The notes: generated by a model not told the origin, from the sequence alone. Shown: positions 1 through 6,943, numbered from the stretch's first letter. The stretch is 30,751 bases of DNA from Candidatus Woykebacteria bacterium RIFCSPLOWO2_01_FULL_43_14 (GCA_001816835.1 MHDB01000017.1:25108-55858); one strand, 5' to 3'. Numbers and translations are program-made.

Positions 1-20
1 CTAACGAATTAATTCGTTAG
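1..20. repeat. perfect 20-bp palindrome at window edge
   Basis: CTAACGAATTAATTCGTTAG is a perfect inverted repeat with no spacer. It lies 25 bp beyond the stop of the small leftward gene at 46-252, so it may be the stem of a leftward terminator with AATT as loop. The U-tract that would prove this lies outside the window. An operator or a repeat end is equally possible. Confidence 0.5.
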
Positions 21-45
21 GCTTGTGGCGTAGTAGTCTCCCCTT

Positions 46-252
46 TTAACGGCTGGGTGGACTAAGATTCTTTCCTGCAGTACCTTCTTGAGGTGCTGCG
101 CTGGAAGGAATTTGCTTCTCCCCTTTTTCTTGTCCTACCCGAGTGGGTCCAGGATGTGGAACCCGTTTGGCCGTTTCCTGTCCCTTTGATAATAAATAAG
201 TGAACTCCTCTGGGGACCCTTCCCAATCAGAGTCGTACAGACTTAACGGCAT
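46..252 (-). CDS. small hypothetical protein (68 aa)
   Basis: I do not recognise this protein. The ATG at 252 is preceded by a purine-rich AGGGAG about eight bases upstream, a credible Shine-Dalgarno site, which is the main reason to keep it. The product is hydrophilic, begins MPLSLYDSDWEGSPEEF and turns Pro/Gly/Lys-rich; it has no membrane segment or cysteine motif. It lies directly downstream of, and on the same strand as, the tRNA-like gene at 287-387 (34 bp apart), and a 20-bp palindrome follows it. It could be co-transcribed with that tRNA-like RNA. It may also be a chance frame, since nothing but the ribosome site and context supports coding. Confidence 0.35.
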   Translation of the reverse strand: MPLSLYDSDWEGSPEEFTYLLSKGQETAKRVPHPGPTRVGQEKGEKQIPSSAAPQEGTAGKNLSPPSR

Positions 253-286
253 TGTCTACTCTCCCTCTGCTTATTTTGTACCGGCG

Positions 287-387
287 GTCTGGGTGGGATT
301 CGAACCCACGGGATTGAGATTTTGGTTATTCCCCAATCTAATGAGCGGTCAACTCATCTCCCTATGCCTAACAGGGACTACCCGACC
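287..387 (-). tRNA. tRNA-like gene, long variable arm, apparent GAC anticodon
   Basis: The minus strand folds as a tRNA of about 101 nt: acceptor GGTCGGG with CCAGACC (one internal G-A mismatch), D stem TCCC/GGGA, anticodon stem ATGAG/CTCAT around the loop TTGACCG, a long variable arm closed by AGATTGG and CCAAAATCT, and a T arm GTGGG-TTCGAAT-CCCAC. Read plainly, the anticodon is GAC (Val), but a long variable arm belongs to Leu, Ser and Tyr tRNAs, and the window has an ordinary short-arm tRNA-Val(UAC). Position 37 is C rather than a purine. No CCA is encoded, whereas all six other tRNAs here encode it. It may be a decayed tRNA, an allo-tRNA-like species of unexpected identity, or a tRNA mimic. 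Identity is open; the tRNA fold is clear. Confidence 0.6.
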
Positions 388-403
388 ATGACTTAGCACT
401 ACC

Positions 404-441
404 CCACTTCGCCCCGTACCGTATGGTACGGGGCTTCGCGG
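404..441 (-). repeat. GAA/GAA-loop hairpin repeat, copy 1
   Basis: Read on the minus strand: outer stem CCGC with GTGG, a symmetric GAA/GAA internal loop, a 10-bp upper stem GCCCCGTACC with GGTACGGGGC, and the tetraloop ATAC. It belongs to a family also found at 874-897, 27789-27823 and 27946-27971, where the outer stem and the GAA loops are kept while the upper stem changes. This copy sits 17 bp upstream of the 5' end of the tRNA-like gene. Confidence 0.7.
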
Positions 442-444
442 CGT

Positions 445-464
445 GATTGGCCTTTTGGCCAATC
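445..464. repeat. 8-bp hairpin with TTTT loop
   Basis: GATTGGCC-TTTT-GGCCAATC is a perfect inverted repeat. It lies between the terminator at 465-489 and the hairpin repeat at 404-441, so in leftward transcripts it would be a second stem behind the U-tract. No function is evident. Confidence 0.5.
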
Positions 465-489
465 AAAAAACTCTCCTTGTGGGAGAGTT
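465..489 (-). terminator. leftward intrinsic terminator
   Basis: On the minus strand AACTCTCC and GGAGAGTT form an 8-bp stem with loop CACAA, followed by a run of T (465-470). It ends the short leftward unit that starts at the promoter 603-631. Confidence 0.6.
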
Positions 490-514
490 CTGAGTTCTTT
501 ATTAAGCTGCCTGC

Positions 515-592
515 TTAGTTTCCTCCCACACTTAAACAACTCCTCGTAATAAGGAGCTTTCTAAGGAGAATAACTGAGAAGCTACTAATCAT
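515..592 (-). CDS. possible 25-aa leaderless ORF in a short transcript
   Basis: A leftward transcript predicted to start near 596 and to end at 465-489 (about 130 nt) contains an ATG at 592 only a few bases from its 5' end, opening a 25-codon frame that begins MISSFSVILLRKLL and stops at TAA (515-517). There is no Shine-Dalgarno site, so translation would be leaderless, as seems common in this window. The RNA also holds an AGGAGC/ACTCCT-type hairpin (about 538-560). It could equally be a small regulatory RNA without a product. Confidence 0.3.
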   Translation of the reverse strand: MISSFSVILLRKLLITRSCLSVGGN

Positions 593-602
593 TATGAATT
601 GG

Positions 603-631
603 ATATTACCAAGTAAAGCCCAGTGTGTCAA
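603..631 (-). promoter_or_regulatory. leftward sigma-70-type promoter
   Basis: TTGACA (626-631), 17 bp, TAATAT (603-608), read on the minus strand. Its -35 box is 12 bp from the -35 box of the rightward promoter at 644-671, so the two fire back to back. Confidence 0.65.
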
Positions 632-643
632 GCATTTCTATAG

Positions 644-671
644 TTGACAAAACCTTGAGAGTAGGTATAAT
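644..671 (+). promoter_or_regulatory. near-perfect rightward promoter
   Basis: TTGACA (644-649), 16 bp, TATAAT (666-671): both boxes match the consensus exactly. Transcription should begin near 678, at the edge of the folded RNA 678-848. Confidence 0.8.
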
Positions 672-677
672 GCAAGT

Positions 678-848
678 TATATGAACGCTAATTTAGCCAG
701 CGCCTCCAAACCTAATAGAGTCTCACGCAAGACCATGAGACATTTTGGTTGCATGCAAATGCAGGGAGGAACGCGCGCTAGATTAGGATAAATAAGTAAA
801 TAAAACAAAAAGAACAAGCGCGGACCTCCTCACCCAGGAGGTTTTTTT
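678..848 (+). ncRNA. structured RNA of unknown class, about 170 nt
   Basis: A perfect promoter and a strong terminator frame an RNA with nested helices. P1 is a 10-bp closing stem, CTAATTTAGC (688-697) with GCTAGATTAG (777-786). P2 pairs GCGCCTCC (700-707) with GGAGG-AA-CGC (765-774). Inside lie P3, AACC (709-712) with GGTT (747-750), capped by GTCTCA/TGAGAC (720-725/736-741) with loop CGCAAGACCA, and P4, GCAT-GCAA-ATGC (751-762) with a GNRA loop. An A-rich linker (787-817) leads to the terminator. I see no good ORF. The fold is riboswitch-like or sRNA-like, and the ATP-grasp-like gene begins about 140 bp further on, so it could be an attenuating leader or an independent RNA. I do not recognise a known class; 6S, tmRNA and RNase P signatures are absent. 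Confidence 0.6.
824..848 (+). terminator. strong intrinsic terminator of the structured RNA
   Basis: ACCTCCT and AGGAGGT form a 7-bp stem with loop CACCC, followed directly by seven T. It would separate the RNA at 678 from the gene at 989 unless it is conditionally suppressed. Confidence 0.85.
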
Positions 849-870
849 GTGCTTGTGTAGTCACAAGCAC
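849..870. repeat. 9-bp perfect hairpin behind the terminator
   Basis: GTGCTTGTG-TAGT-CACAAGCAC directly follows the terminator U-tract and precedes the GAA/GAA hairpin repeat at 874. It is one of three hairpins in a row; function unknown. Confidence 0.5.
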
Positions 871-873
871 AAT

Positions 874-897
874 CCCGCGAAGCCTTGGCGAAGTGGG
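874..897 (+). repeat. GAA/GAA-loop hairpin repeat, copy 2
   Basis: Read on the plus strand: CCCGC, GAA, GC, loop CTTG, GC, GAA, GTGGG. This is the shortest copy of the family: outer stem with a G-T wobble, symmetric GAA/GAA internal loop and a 2-bp upper stem. Confidence 0.7.
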
Positions 898-988
898 ATG
901 TACATTTTGGTTTGAGATGTTTGTAGTAATCTACAAATTTCTCAGGTCGAAAGATCTGAGCACACACCAATTTCATAGGGAGAAAGAG

Positions 989-2803
989 ATGATCCGATCT
1001 GCTGACAGTCCCACCCAAAAGCACGCAGAACTCTTAGAAATGCGCAGGAAGCATGGATTTGTAAGGTATGATGAGACACCCTTCCGCAGACGACAGTCGG
1101 CCAAAAGGTGGAGTCGGGGAATGCTTGCGACTTTAGGAGAGGAAGGATACGGCGAATTACCTCGCCAATTGCCCTCAGCTGAGCAGTTGTTGGGCGGCCG
1201 GATAGTTACCAAAAATGCTTTGATTTATCAAGCGATTCAGGAGAAGTTTTCTAGCTTTGCTTGGGAATACCGTCAGGTTTCAAGACCCCGTTATGGTATC
1301 AGCACGGTAGTGGTTTTCCACAACTATCCGACAGTGGGAGGTAAAAGACCGACCTTGTTCGACCTTTTGGTCATGCCGTCTGAATTGGCCGACCACGCCT
1401 TGTATCATTCGATTAACCATCACACGGAAATGGCCGGAATGAGTGGGCCGATCGAGCAAATCCGAACTGATGTGGCGGCAAGCGGTTTTGGCTACAAAGG
1501 TATCGATGGTCTGTCTTGGTTGCCGGCCTTTGGACCTATTAAGCTGCCTTGTTACCTAGAAAAGGAGCTCTTGGAATTGGGAAGAGCTTTGTTCACCTTC
1601 TTCAGTGTGGTTGCGGACCTATACCGAAAGGAAGATCGGTGGGTAAGAGACCTTTTGAGTCACAAGGTGCCACTCAACATTGTCCGTCTTATGGAGGAAG
1701 GGACAGTAGACGTGATCCGTCCCGACATTGTTCTGACAGAGGTAGGCGGCAGGTTACAGTTTGTCCTTACCGAGCTTGAGACCTGTCCTGGTGGTCAAGG
1801 GATGGGTTACTCTGTTGAGAAGGCCTATGGTTTGGCCGAGACTTCGGTCTCTTCATTCGTAGAGTATTTGGCCGGTCGCCCTTACCGAGTAGTTGCCACC
1901 CATCAATGGGCTGAGTACACTTGGGAATTGGCTACCTTCTGTCAAGCCCTGAGGGAAAAAGGGGTTGATGCTGAGGTTCTTTTTGACACGTTCCTGGATC
2001 AAATTCACACCCAGGTAGCAGACTCTTGGATAATTCCTCCGGGAGCACCCTTACATGTCAGGCAGGAGTGGAACACTGACTTTCTAGGCAGAATAGCTAG
2101 GCTTGGGTTAGGCAAAGTGGTTCGTGGGGCAGAGTACTTAGGTGATATCCCTCAAAATGCCGTTGTTTACCGGTTTGGATACTTTGACAACTTTGGGCGG
2201 GATGTGCTGACGTTTCTCAAGAAATGTCAGGATAAGGGGGCTGTCGTGATTAACCCGCTGCAGTTTATGCTTGAGAGCAAATCTTTGATGGCTGCAATTG
2301 GGATAAGTAGTGTGCGGGAGATAATAGGGCGTAGGATAGGGTCAGAAGGAGTTGCGATTCTAGATCGCTGCGTAGCTGAGACTCGTTTGCTGACCAGTGA
2401 TGAAGATCTTTTGGCTGAGTTGTATCGAGACCGAGGTTACTGGTTAACCAAGTTTGCTGCTTGGGATGGAAGTAACAGATCTTGGGGTTCTCGGAGTCTT
2501 GAAGTTGGTTCTTATATGTCTGATGTGGATTGGCAAAGGAGCCTTTCTGAACGACTAGATCTTGGCTTTCCGGTAGTTGCCCAGCATACGATCTCCTCAG
2601 TGAGGTACAACATTGCCTACACTGGGGTTGACGGCAGGGTAGCAGTTTTGCCAGATGCCAGGACTCGTTTCACCCCCTTCCTTTATCGAGGCAAGGACGG
2701 TCAGATACTTTATGGAGGTGGGCTTATGACCTTGCGTAGTAATACCTTTCGGGTGCACGGCGCAACTGACGCTGTCGAAGCACCAGTAATTTTCCAGGAT
2801 TAG
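989..2803 (+). CDS. putative ATP-grasp-like ligase (604 aa)
   Basis: The start is taken at ATG 989, which has GGGAG six bases upstream; the frame is open further 5' but runs into the hairpin repeat at 874-897. The C-terminal third resembles an ATP-grasp nucleotide-binding fold: WLTKFAAWDGS, then FPVVAQHTISS followed by a strand and the stretch LYGGGLMTLRS. The middle holds an acidic, Gly-rich segment ELETCPGGQGMGYS. I read this as a ligase perhaps related to circularly permuted ATP-grasp enzymes of the glutathionylspermidine-synthase type, which join a carboxylate to an amine using ATP. That is an inference from motif feel; no residue assignment is certain. No signal peptide or membrane segment is visible, so it is probably cytoplasmic. 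A methyltransferase follows 10 bp downstream and a terminator at 3715 closes the pair, suggesting one two-step pathway. A structured RNA with its own terminator lies upstream. Confidence 0.55.
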   Translation: MIRSADSPTQKHAELLEMRRKHGFVRYDETPFRRRQSAKRWSRGMLATLGEEGYGELPRQLPSAEQLLGGRIVTKNALIYQAIQEKFSSFAWEYRQVSRPRYGISTVVVFHNYPTVGGKRPTLFDLLVMPSELADHALYHSINHHTEMAGMSGPIEQIRTDVAASGFGYKGIDGLSWLPAFGPIKLPCYLEKELLELGRALFTFFSVVADLYRKEDRWVRDLLSHKVPLNIVRLMEEGTVDVIRPDIVLTEVGGRLQFVLTELETCPGGQGMGYSVEKAYGLAETSVSSFVEYLAGRPYRVVATHQWAEYTWELATFCQALREKGVDAEVLFDTFLDQIHTQVADSWIIPPGAPLHVRQEWNTDFLGRIARLGLGKVVRGAEYLGDIPQNAVVYRFGYFDNFGRDVLTFLKKCQDKGAVVINPLQFMLESKSLMAAIGISSVREIIGRRIGSEGVAILDRCVAETRLLTSDEDLLAELYRDRGYWLTKFAAWDGSNRSWGSRSLEVGSYMSDVDWQRSLSERLDLGFPVVAQHTISSVRYNIAYTGVDGRVAVLPDARTRFTPFLYRGKDGQILYGGGLMTLRSNTFRVHGATDAVEAPVIFQD

Positions 2804-2813
2804 GTAGGGAAAG

Positions 2814-3704
2814 ATGCCAGGATTGTATAGCACTATACTAGATCGTGCTCGACCTGCTTGGATGAGGCCACAACCGGTTACACAGTTCGACATACCAAGT
2901 CACTACGACCTGATGGTCGAGTTGGATAGTGATGTTCATGAGGACTTAGAGTTAAGTCGATCGGAAGTAGAATTGGCTTTGAGATTGTTAGGAAGAGTTC
3001 CGGAGAGTGTTTTCCTCCCCTGTTTTGGAACTGGAAGGCATATCCCACCTTTGCTGGAAGCAGGGGTGAAAAGGATTGTAGGAGTAGATGTATCAAACGC
3101 GAGCGTCGCAAAAGCTGTTGAGCGCTTAAGAGGCGACGCCCGCGTAGAACTGATTGTAGCAGACCTGACCAAATGGAATCCCAAGGAACAGTTTGAAGCC
3201 GTCCTCCTACTTGGAAATTCTTTTGGAGACGTGCTGGACTGGAGCCAACTTAGACGCTTCGTTTCAGCTCTATCTAGATCACTGAAGGCTGACGGTCTGT
3301 TGATCATGGACTACATTGGCCAAGGGTACAGCCATCTTTATCAAGGGTCGGACCCTTTGGTGTGGTTTAGCAGCTACCTTGGTAAACCTGTCAAAGATAG
3401 TCGGAAAGTGTGCTTCTGCCCCGACTGTCAGGTGCTCACTATCCATATTCAGGTGAGAGATCGGGACAGTGGTGAGCACATTCTGTACGATACCTACAAG
3501 AAAGTAGTTCTTGCTTCAGGGCAAGTAGAGAGATTGTTTGGTGAGTACTTAATTGGTATGACGAGACCCGACATGGCTTGCGAAATCAACCCTTATTACT
3601 CGGGTCTTGAAGCCAACCTGGGCATGCTGGCTTGTTCTACTTGGTGGGTAGGCAAAAAGCTGGGCCCTGTTGGGACTATACCACCAATACCGCCTATGTT
3701 TTGA
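2814..3704 (+). CDS. SAM-dependent class I methyltransferase (296 aa)
   Basis: The protein has the Rossmann methyltransferase layout in its first half: motif I around residues 68-75 (LPCFGTGRH), an acidic residue ending strand 2 (IVGVDVS), motif II-like VADLTKW and the post-motif LLLGNSFGDVL. The C-terminal half carries a CxxC-type pair (CFCPDC) and a substrate-side region with conserved-looking aromatic residues (STWWVGKK). It probably transfers a methyl group from S-adenosylmethionine to a small molecule or to the product of the preceding ligase. AGGGAAAG lies directly before the ATG; the upstream gene ends 10 bp earlier, so the two form one unit that ends at the terminator 3715-3741. The substrate is not predictable from sequence. 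Confidence 0.75.
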   Translation: MPGLYSTILDRARPAWMRPQPVTQFDIPSHYDLMVELDSDVHEDLELSRSEVELALRLLGRVPESVFLPCFGTGRHIPPLLEAGVKRIVGVDVSNASVAKAVERLRGDARVELIVADLTKWNPKEQFEAVLLLGNSFGDVLDWSQLRRFVSALSRSLKADGLLIMDYIGQGYSHLYQGSDPLVWFSSYLGKPVKDSRKVCFCPDCQVLTIHIQVRDRDSGEHILYDTYKKVVLASGQVERLFGEYLIGMTRPDMACEINPYYSGLEANLGMLACSTWWVGKKLGPVGTIPPIPPMF

Positions 3705-3714
3705 AGTTAGACAA

Positions 3715-3751
3715 CCAAGTCTGGGGTTTCCTCAGACTTGGCCTTCTTTTG
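3715..3751 (+). terminator. terminator of the ligase/methyltransferase unit
   Basis: A 12-bp stem (3715-3726 with 3730-3741, one G-T pair) and loop TTT are followed by CCTTCTTTTG. It closes the rightward two-gene unit before the M20 peptidase. Confidence 0.8.
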
Positions 3752-3790
3752 CTGTTTGGCTTATGATGCTAATTAGCAACAGGAGGAAAT

Positions 3791-4894
3791 ATGCTAAAAA
3801 ACAGACTTAAAAAAACCTTGATAGACCTTTTTGAATTCAATGAGGTTTATCCTGAAGAAAAAGAAATAATCAAATATGTTTGTACACGTCTAGAGAAAGC
3901 AAATGTAGCCTACCAGCTTGATAGTTTTAAAAATATCATTGCCAAAATTCCGGGTTCCGGAGACCCCATCATGCTTTGTACTCACTTGGACATTCCGGAG
4001 CCTGCACCCAATCTTAAGTTTGTAGAAGAAGGTGACATTTTGCGCTCTGATGGAGAAGGTATCTTAGGAGTTGATCCCAAAACCGGTGTGGCTATTCTTC
4101 TAGAATTAATAGACGATCTTGCAAAAGAAAACTTGTCAAACAGTCCTTTAGAAATAGTTTTCACTCGTGGCGAGGAAGTCGGACTTCTTGGTGCCAAAAA
4201 TCTAGACCTTTCTTTGATCAAATCAAAAATTGGTTTGGTACTTGATGAAGATGGCCCGGTTACCCAGGTGGTTATCCAAGCGCCCTCATTTGTAAAAATA
4301 GATGCTAAGATCGTAGGTAAAGCGGCTCATCCCAGGGAACCAAAAGACGGAATTAATGCCCTCCAGGCAGCGGCTGAAGCCATAACCCAAGTCCCGCTTG
4401 GGTTTAGTACGCCTGGAGTAACCTGGAATATTGGAATACTCAAGAGTGGTACTGCTCGCAATACAATACCAGGATCGGCTGAGATAATTGCTGAGATGCG
4501 TAGCTACGATACTGATTTGGTTGTATCAGAGGGCAAAAGGGTCAAAGAAATCTTCCAAAATTCGTGTACTCGTCTGGGTGCTAAGTGTGACTTTTCTGAT
4601 TCCTTGGAGCTTGAAGGTTATAAACTAGAAACAAGTAGCCCTTTGTTTAAAAAGTTAGAAACTAGTTTTGCACAGATGGGTTTGAAACCAAATTACTTTG
4701 CCACTTTTGGCGGGAGTGACGCGAATATTTTTAACGCTAAAGGTATCACCTGTGTCCCAATTGGTTCAGGATACTACAATGCTCATCAGTACAGCGAGTA
4801 CGCAGATTTAGCTGATATGGTCCAAATTGTTGACTTTCTAAAGTTGTTTGTAAAGAAGGGACAGTATTACCGTACCATGATTATTCAATCGTGA
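3791..4894 (+). CDS. M20-family metallopeptidase, PepT-like (367 aa)
   Basis: A di-zinc aminopeptidase of the M20 family, most like tripeptidase PepT in layout, which releases N-terminal residues from short peptides in the cytoplasm. Metal and catalytic residues are visible: His65 and Asp67 in THLDIP, the bridging Asp95 in GVDPKTG, catalytic Glu128 and Glu129 in TRGEEVG, an acidic ligand near 152-154 (LDEDGP), the dimerisation-domain His180 (KAAHPRE), and a C-terminal His near 332 in NAHQYSEY. AGGAGG lies four to five bases before the ATG, one of the better ribosome sites here. The gene converges with the cyclophilin gene and overlaps its 3' end by 14 bp. No signal peptide. In a host with few biosynthetic genes it would recycle imported peptides; that role is inference. 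Confidence 0.88.
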   Translation: MLKNRLKKTLIDLFEFNEVYPEEKEIIKYVCTRLEKANVAYQLDSFKNIIAKIPGSGDPIMLCTHLDIPEPAPNLKFVEEGDILRSDGEGILGVDPKTGVAILLELIDDLAKENLSNSPLEIVFTRGEEVGLLGAKNLDLSLIKSKIGLVLDEDGPVTQVVIQAPSFVKIDAKIVGKAAHPREPKDGINALQAAAEAITQVPLGFSTPGVTWNIGILKSGTARNTIPGSAEIIAEMRSYDTDLVVSEGKRVKEIFQNSCTRLGAKCDFSDSLELEGYKLETSSPLFKKLETSFAQMGLKPNYFATFGGSDANIFNAKGITCVPIGSGYYNAHQYSEYADLADMVQIVDFLKLFVKKGQYYRTMIIQS

Positions 4895-5492
4895 CAGATT
4901 TAATCTTGTCCCCTATCTGGATTTTGACTACATCTTCCATCCCTTTAGTTACCTGTCCGAAATTGGTATATTGCTTATCCAGGAAGGTTGAGTCAGTGGT
5001 GACGATAAAGAATTGACTGTCGTTACTTTGTCTTATATCCCCTGCTCGAGCCACACCCACAGCGCCTTTTTTAAAGGACAGGTTGTTTAATTCCGTTTGT
5101 ATGTCGCCACCACCAGTCCCAGTTCCTAATGGATCCCCGCCCTGGACAACCCAGTCTTCGACTCGGTGGAATTTCAGGTTGTTATAATAGCCGGAAGAAA
5201 ACTTGTTTAGAAAATTTTCAACGGTTTTAGGAGCAGCTTTCGGATAAAGTGATGTGGTAAAAGCCAGATCATTTTCGAGCGTTATAGTTACTTGAGTGGG
5301 GTCTTTTAACATTTCTGGGCTTACTTTTAGTACCTGTGGTATTTCCAAATTACCTCCTTTAATACTTTCAATACTTGCACTTGGACTGGTCGAAGTTTCT
5401 GTGGACGAGGGATTTTGTATTTCCTCAGTGTGACTACACCCGGTTAGAAAGATCGCTGAAATAAGCATTAGGCAAAGTGTTAATTTTTTCAT
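4881..5492 (-). CDS. cyclophilin-type peptidyl-prolyl isomerase lipoprotein (203 aa)
   Basis: The N-terminus is a lipoprotein signal: KK, a hydrophobic stretch and the lipobox LTGC with Cys19, so the protein is exported and anchored by lipid to the outer face of the membrane. A Ser/Thr-rich linker (about 20-45) follows, then a cyclophilin domain: the AAPKTVENF strand, YYNNLKFHRV with the active-site Phe-His-Arg, VQGGDPLGTGTGGGD and NDSQFFIVT. It should catalyse cis-trans isomerisation of peptidyl-proline bonds in secreted proteins. Its start overlaps the stop of the metallo-hydrolase by 4 bp, so the two are translationally coupled; its 3' end overlaps the convergent M20 gene. Confidence 0.92.
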   Translation of the reverse strand: MKKLTLCLMLISAIFLTGCSHTEEIQNPSSTETSTSPSASIESIKGGNLEIPQVLKVSPEMLKDPTQVTITLENDLAFTTSLYPKAAPKTVENFLNKFSSGYYNNLKFHRVEDWVVQGGDPLGTGTGGGDIQTELNNLSFKKGAVGVARAGDIRQSNDSQFFIVTTDSTFLDKQYTNFGQVTKGMEDVVKIQIGDKIKSVTIE

Positions 5493-6247
5493 AAGGTTAC
5501 TTCCAGACTGTCGTAGGGAATAAAGAACCCTTCTCCCCCACTGGTCTTTACGTAAGTTTCTAGTTTAGCATGTAAACCCGACTTGTGTCCAAGATGAGTA
5601 AAACCAACCTGCTTTGCACCAGAGTCTAAGGCAAGTTTAAGACCAGTTTCTATAGACTCGTGCCCTCCTGTCTCATCTTTTTTGTACAATGAGGAACCGT
5701 CTATGACTAACAAATCGGTGTTGGCTAGATACTTTAGGTTATTTTCTGGGATAGACTTAAAATCAGGAATATAGATAAACTTTTTGCTAGCCTCTTTTAT
5801 GACCACGGCTATTGTTCCTTTAGTGTGAGTTACCTCAAAGTTACTAAACTCTACTGTATCTAAAGTTAAAGACTCTTCAAACTTTACGGTTTTCTCTACC
5901 AAATCTTGACGGTCAAGGGGTGAGGATATCTTTGAAAAAGTAGTTTCGGTACCGTAGAGTGTAGGTTTGGTTTTACCAGTTTCTCCATAGATATGACCTA
6001 AGTCCCAGATTCCTAGCGTATGATCAGCATGGTAGTGGGTCAAAATAACATGCTTAATAAGCGTTGGATCAATAGGGCGTAGTTTTTGATAAGTATCTGG
6101 TCCAGCGTCGATTAAGACGGAGTCGTTGACTAGTACTGATGAGCGGAGCCGCTTATCTTTTGAGTTTGAGGAACTACACAACTCACACTTGCAGCCGAGC
6201 CGAGGTAAAGGCCACCCAGCACTTGTTCCGAGGAATTTTATCTTCAT
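5489..6247 (-). CDS. metallo-beta-lactamase-fold hydrolase, PhnP-like (252 aa)
   Basis: The zinc site HYHADH (His71, His73, Asp75, His76) and later metal-binding Asp and His (VIDGSS, FTHLGH) define the metallo-beta-lactamase fold. The N-terminal GTSAGWPLPRLGCKCELC, with Cys19, Cys21 and Cys24, is the extra zinc-binding loop of PhnP-like phosphodiesterases and RNase Z relatives. Known members cleave cyclic phosphodiesters or act on RNA; the substrate here is not settled. No Shine-Dalgarno site precedes the ATG at 6247, and an extended -10 box at 6255-6263 puts the predicted transcript start at the ATG, so translation is probably leaderless. The stop overlaps the cyclophilin start by 4 bp. Confidence 0.85.
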   Translation of the reverse strand: MKIKFLGTSAGWPLPRLGCKCELCSSSNSKDKRLRSSVLVNDSVLIDAGPDTYQKLRPIDPTLIKHVILTHYHADHTLGIWDLGHIYGETGKTKPTLYGTETTFSKISSPLDRQDLVEKTVKFEESLTLDTVEFSNFEVTHTKGTIAVVIKEASKKFIYIPDFKSIPENNLKYLANTDLLVIDGSSLYKKDETGGHESIETGLKLALDSGAKQVGFTHLGHKSGLHAKLETYVKTSGGEGFFIPYDSLEVTL

Positions 6248-6254
6248 TAACTTT

Positions 6255-6263
6255 ATTGTATCA
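6255..6263 (-). promoter_or_regulatory. extended -10 promoter, leaderless
   Basis: TGATACAAT on the minus strand is an extended -10 (TGn-TACAAT). The expected start, about 6248, coincides with the ATG of the metallo-hydrolase at 6247. No convincing -35 box. Confidence 0.45.
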
Positions 6264-6272
6264 AAATTAAGA

Positions 6273-6297
6273 AAGCCCCAGTATCATTTTGGGGCTT
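6273..6297 (-). terminator. leftward terminator of the 6378 gene
   Basis: On the minus strand AAGCCCC and GGGGCTT form a 7-bp stem with an 11-nt loop, followed by TCTTAATTTT. It separates the gene at 6378-6845 and its trailing repeat from the metallo-hydrolase. Confidence 0.65.
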
Positions 6298-6313
6298 GGT
6301 TACTATCTTCCAG

Positions 6314-6377
6314 ATGTGCAAACCTATTCCACACCAGGTGTGGAGATACACTTTGGCTTCTCACCACACCAGGTGTG
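6314..6377. repeat. MITE-like repeat, copy A (CACACCAGGTGTG palindromes)
   Basis: Contains ATGTGCAAACCTATTCC (6314-6330), the palindrome CCACACCAGGTGTGG (6329-6343) and a second CACACCAGGTGTG (6365-6377). The 17-bp and a 23-bp block (6348-6370) recur exactly, inverted, at 28803-28819 and 28728-28750. It abuts the stop codon of the gene at 6378. Confidence 0.75.
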
Positions 6378-6845
6378 CTATCTTCGTCTCCTTGCTTTAG
6401 GTATGTCCCGTCTGCCTGTGTAGTCTGGTCTGCCTGACACTTTGCTTTTCCTCAATTCACTGAGCGCTCTCTTTGAAGCTTCTAAATGCGCTGGAGAGTA
6501 GCCTACGTAGGTTATATTTCTTGGTTCAGGCAAGTTTGGGCTGTGAGAAAGTTGCTTTCCGACAAATCGTACTAAGATGTGGACTACGCAAGGAGCAGAA
6601 AATCTATAAACCCCACTATGTTCGTGTGTTCTCGTTCTTGACACCCGCTGTAGTTCTGGAGGTCTGCCTGCTAGCGAGACTTCGAAGATAAGGCCATCTG
6701 GTAAAGGTTCGGTAGGAAACCAAAGTTCAACAAGCTTACCTTCAGCTACATTAATCACCCTTGTTTTCTGAGAATTCGGTGTGAGTCCCAAGCCTGAACT
6801 TGTGAACCACTCCTCCAGACTGTAGTATGATTGTGTGAATTTCAT
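6378..6845 (-). CDS. hypothetical protein (155 aa)
   Basis: I do not recognise this protein. It begins MKFTQSYYSLEEWFTSSGLG, has a beta-rich middle (VELWFPTEPLPDGLIFEVSLAG, quoted in part: VELWFPTE and LIFEVSLAG) and a strongly basic C-terminus ending in four arginines, which could bind nucleic acid. No membrane segment or signal peptide. A good promoter at 6863-6891 drives it, divergent from the ATP synthase promoter 6 bp away. GAGGCGAGAG before the ATG is a weak ribosome site. The stop codon abuts a palindromic repeat, so the C-terminal end may have been reset by insertion of that repeat. Confidence 0.55.
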   Translation of the reverse strand: MKFTQSYYSLEEWFTSSGLGLTPNSQKTRVINVAEGKLVELWFPTEPLPDGLIFEVSLAGRPPELQRVSRTRTHEHSGVYRFSAPCVVHILVRFVGKQLSHSPNLPEPRNITYVGYSPAHLEASKRALSELRKSKVSGRPDYTGRRDIPKARRRR

Positions 6846-6862
6846 GCTCTCGCCTCGGAGGC

Positions 6863-6891
6863 ACTATAACCCTTTAGGAAAGCCAAGTCAA
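6863..6891 (-). promoter_or_regulatory. promoter of the 6378 gene
   Basis: TTGACT (6886-6891), 17 bp, TATAGT (6863-6868) on the minus strand. It lies back to back with the ATP synthase promoter. Confidence 0.7.
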
Positions 6892-6897
6892 ATCCAA

Positions 6898-6926
6898 TTG
6901 ACCTCGCTACCGATTTAGGTTAAAAT
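6898..6926 (+). promoter_or_regulatory. promoter of the ATP synthase operon
   Basis: TTGACC (6898-6903), 17 bp, TAAAAT (6921-6926). The predicted start, about 6932, leaves only some 10 nt before atpB. An out-of-frame ATG at 6931 opens a 15-codon frame (6931-6978) that overlaps the atpB start and could dampen its translation. Confidence 0.65.
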
Positions 6927-6943
6927 AACAATGTTTAATCTAA

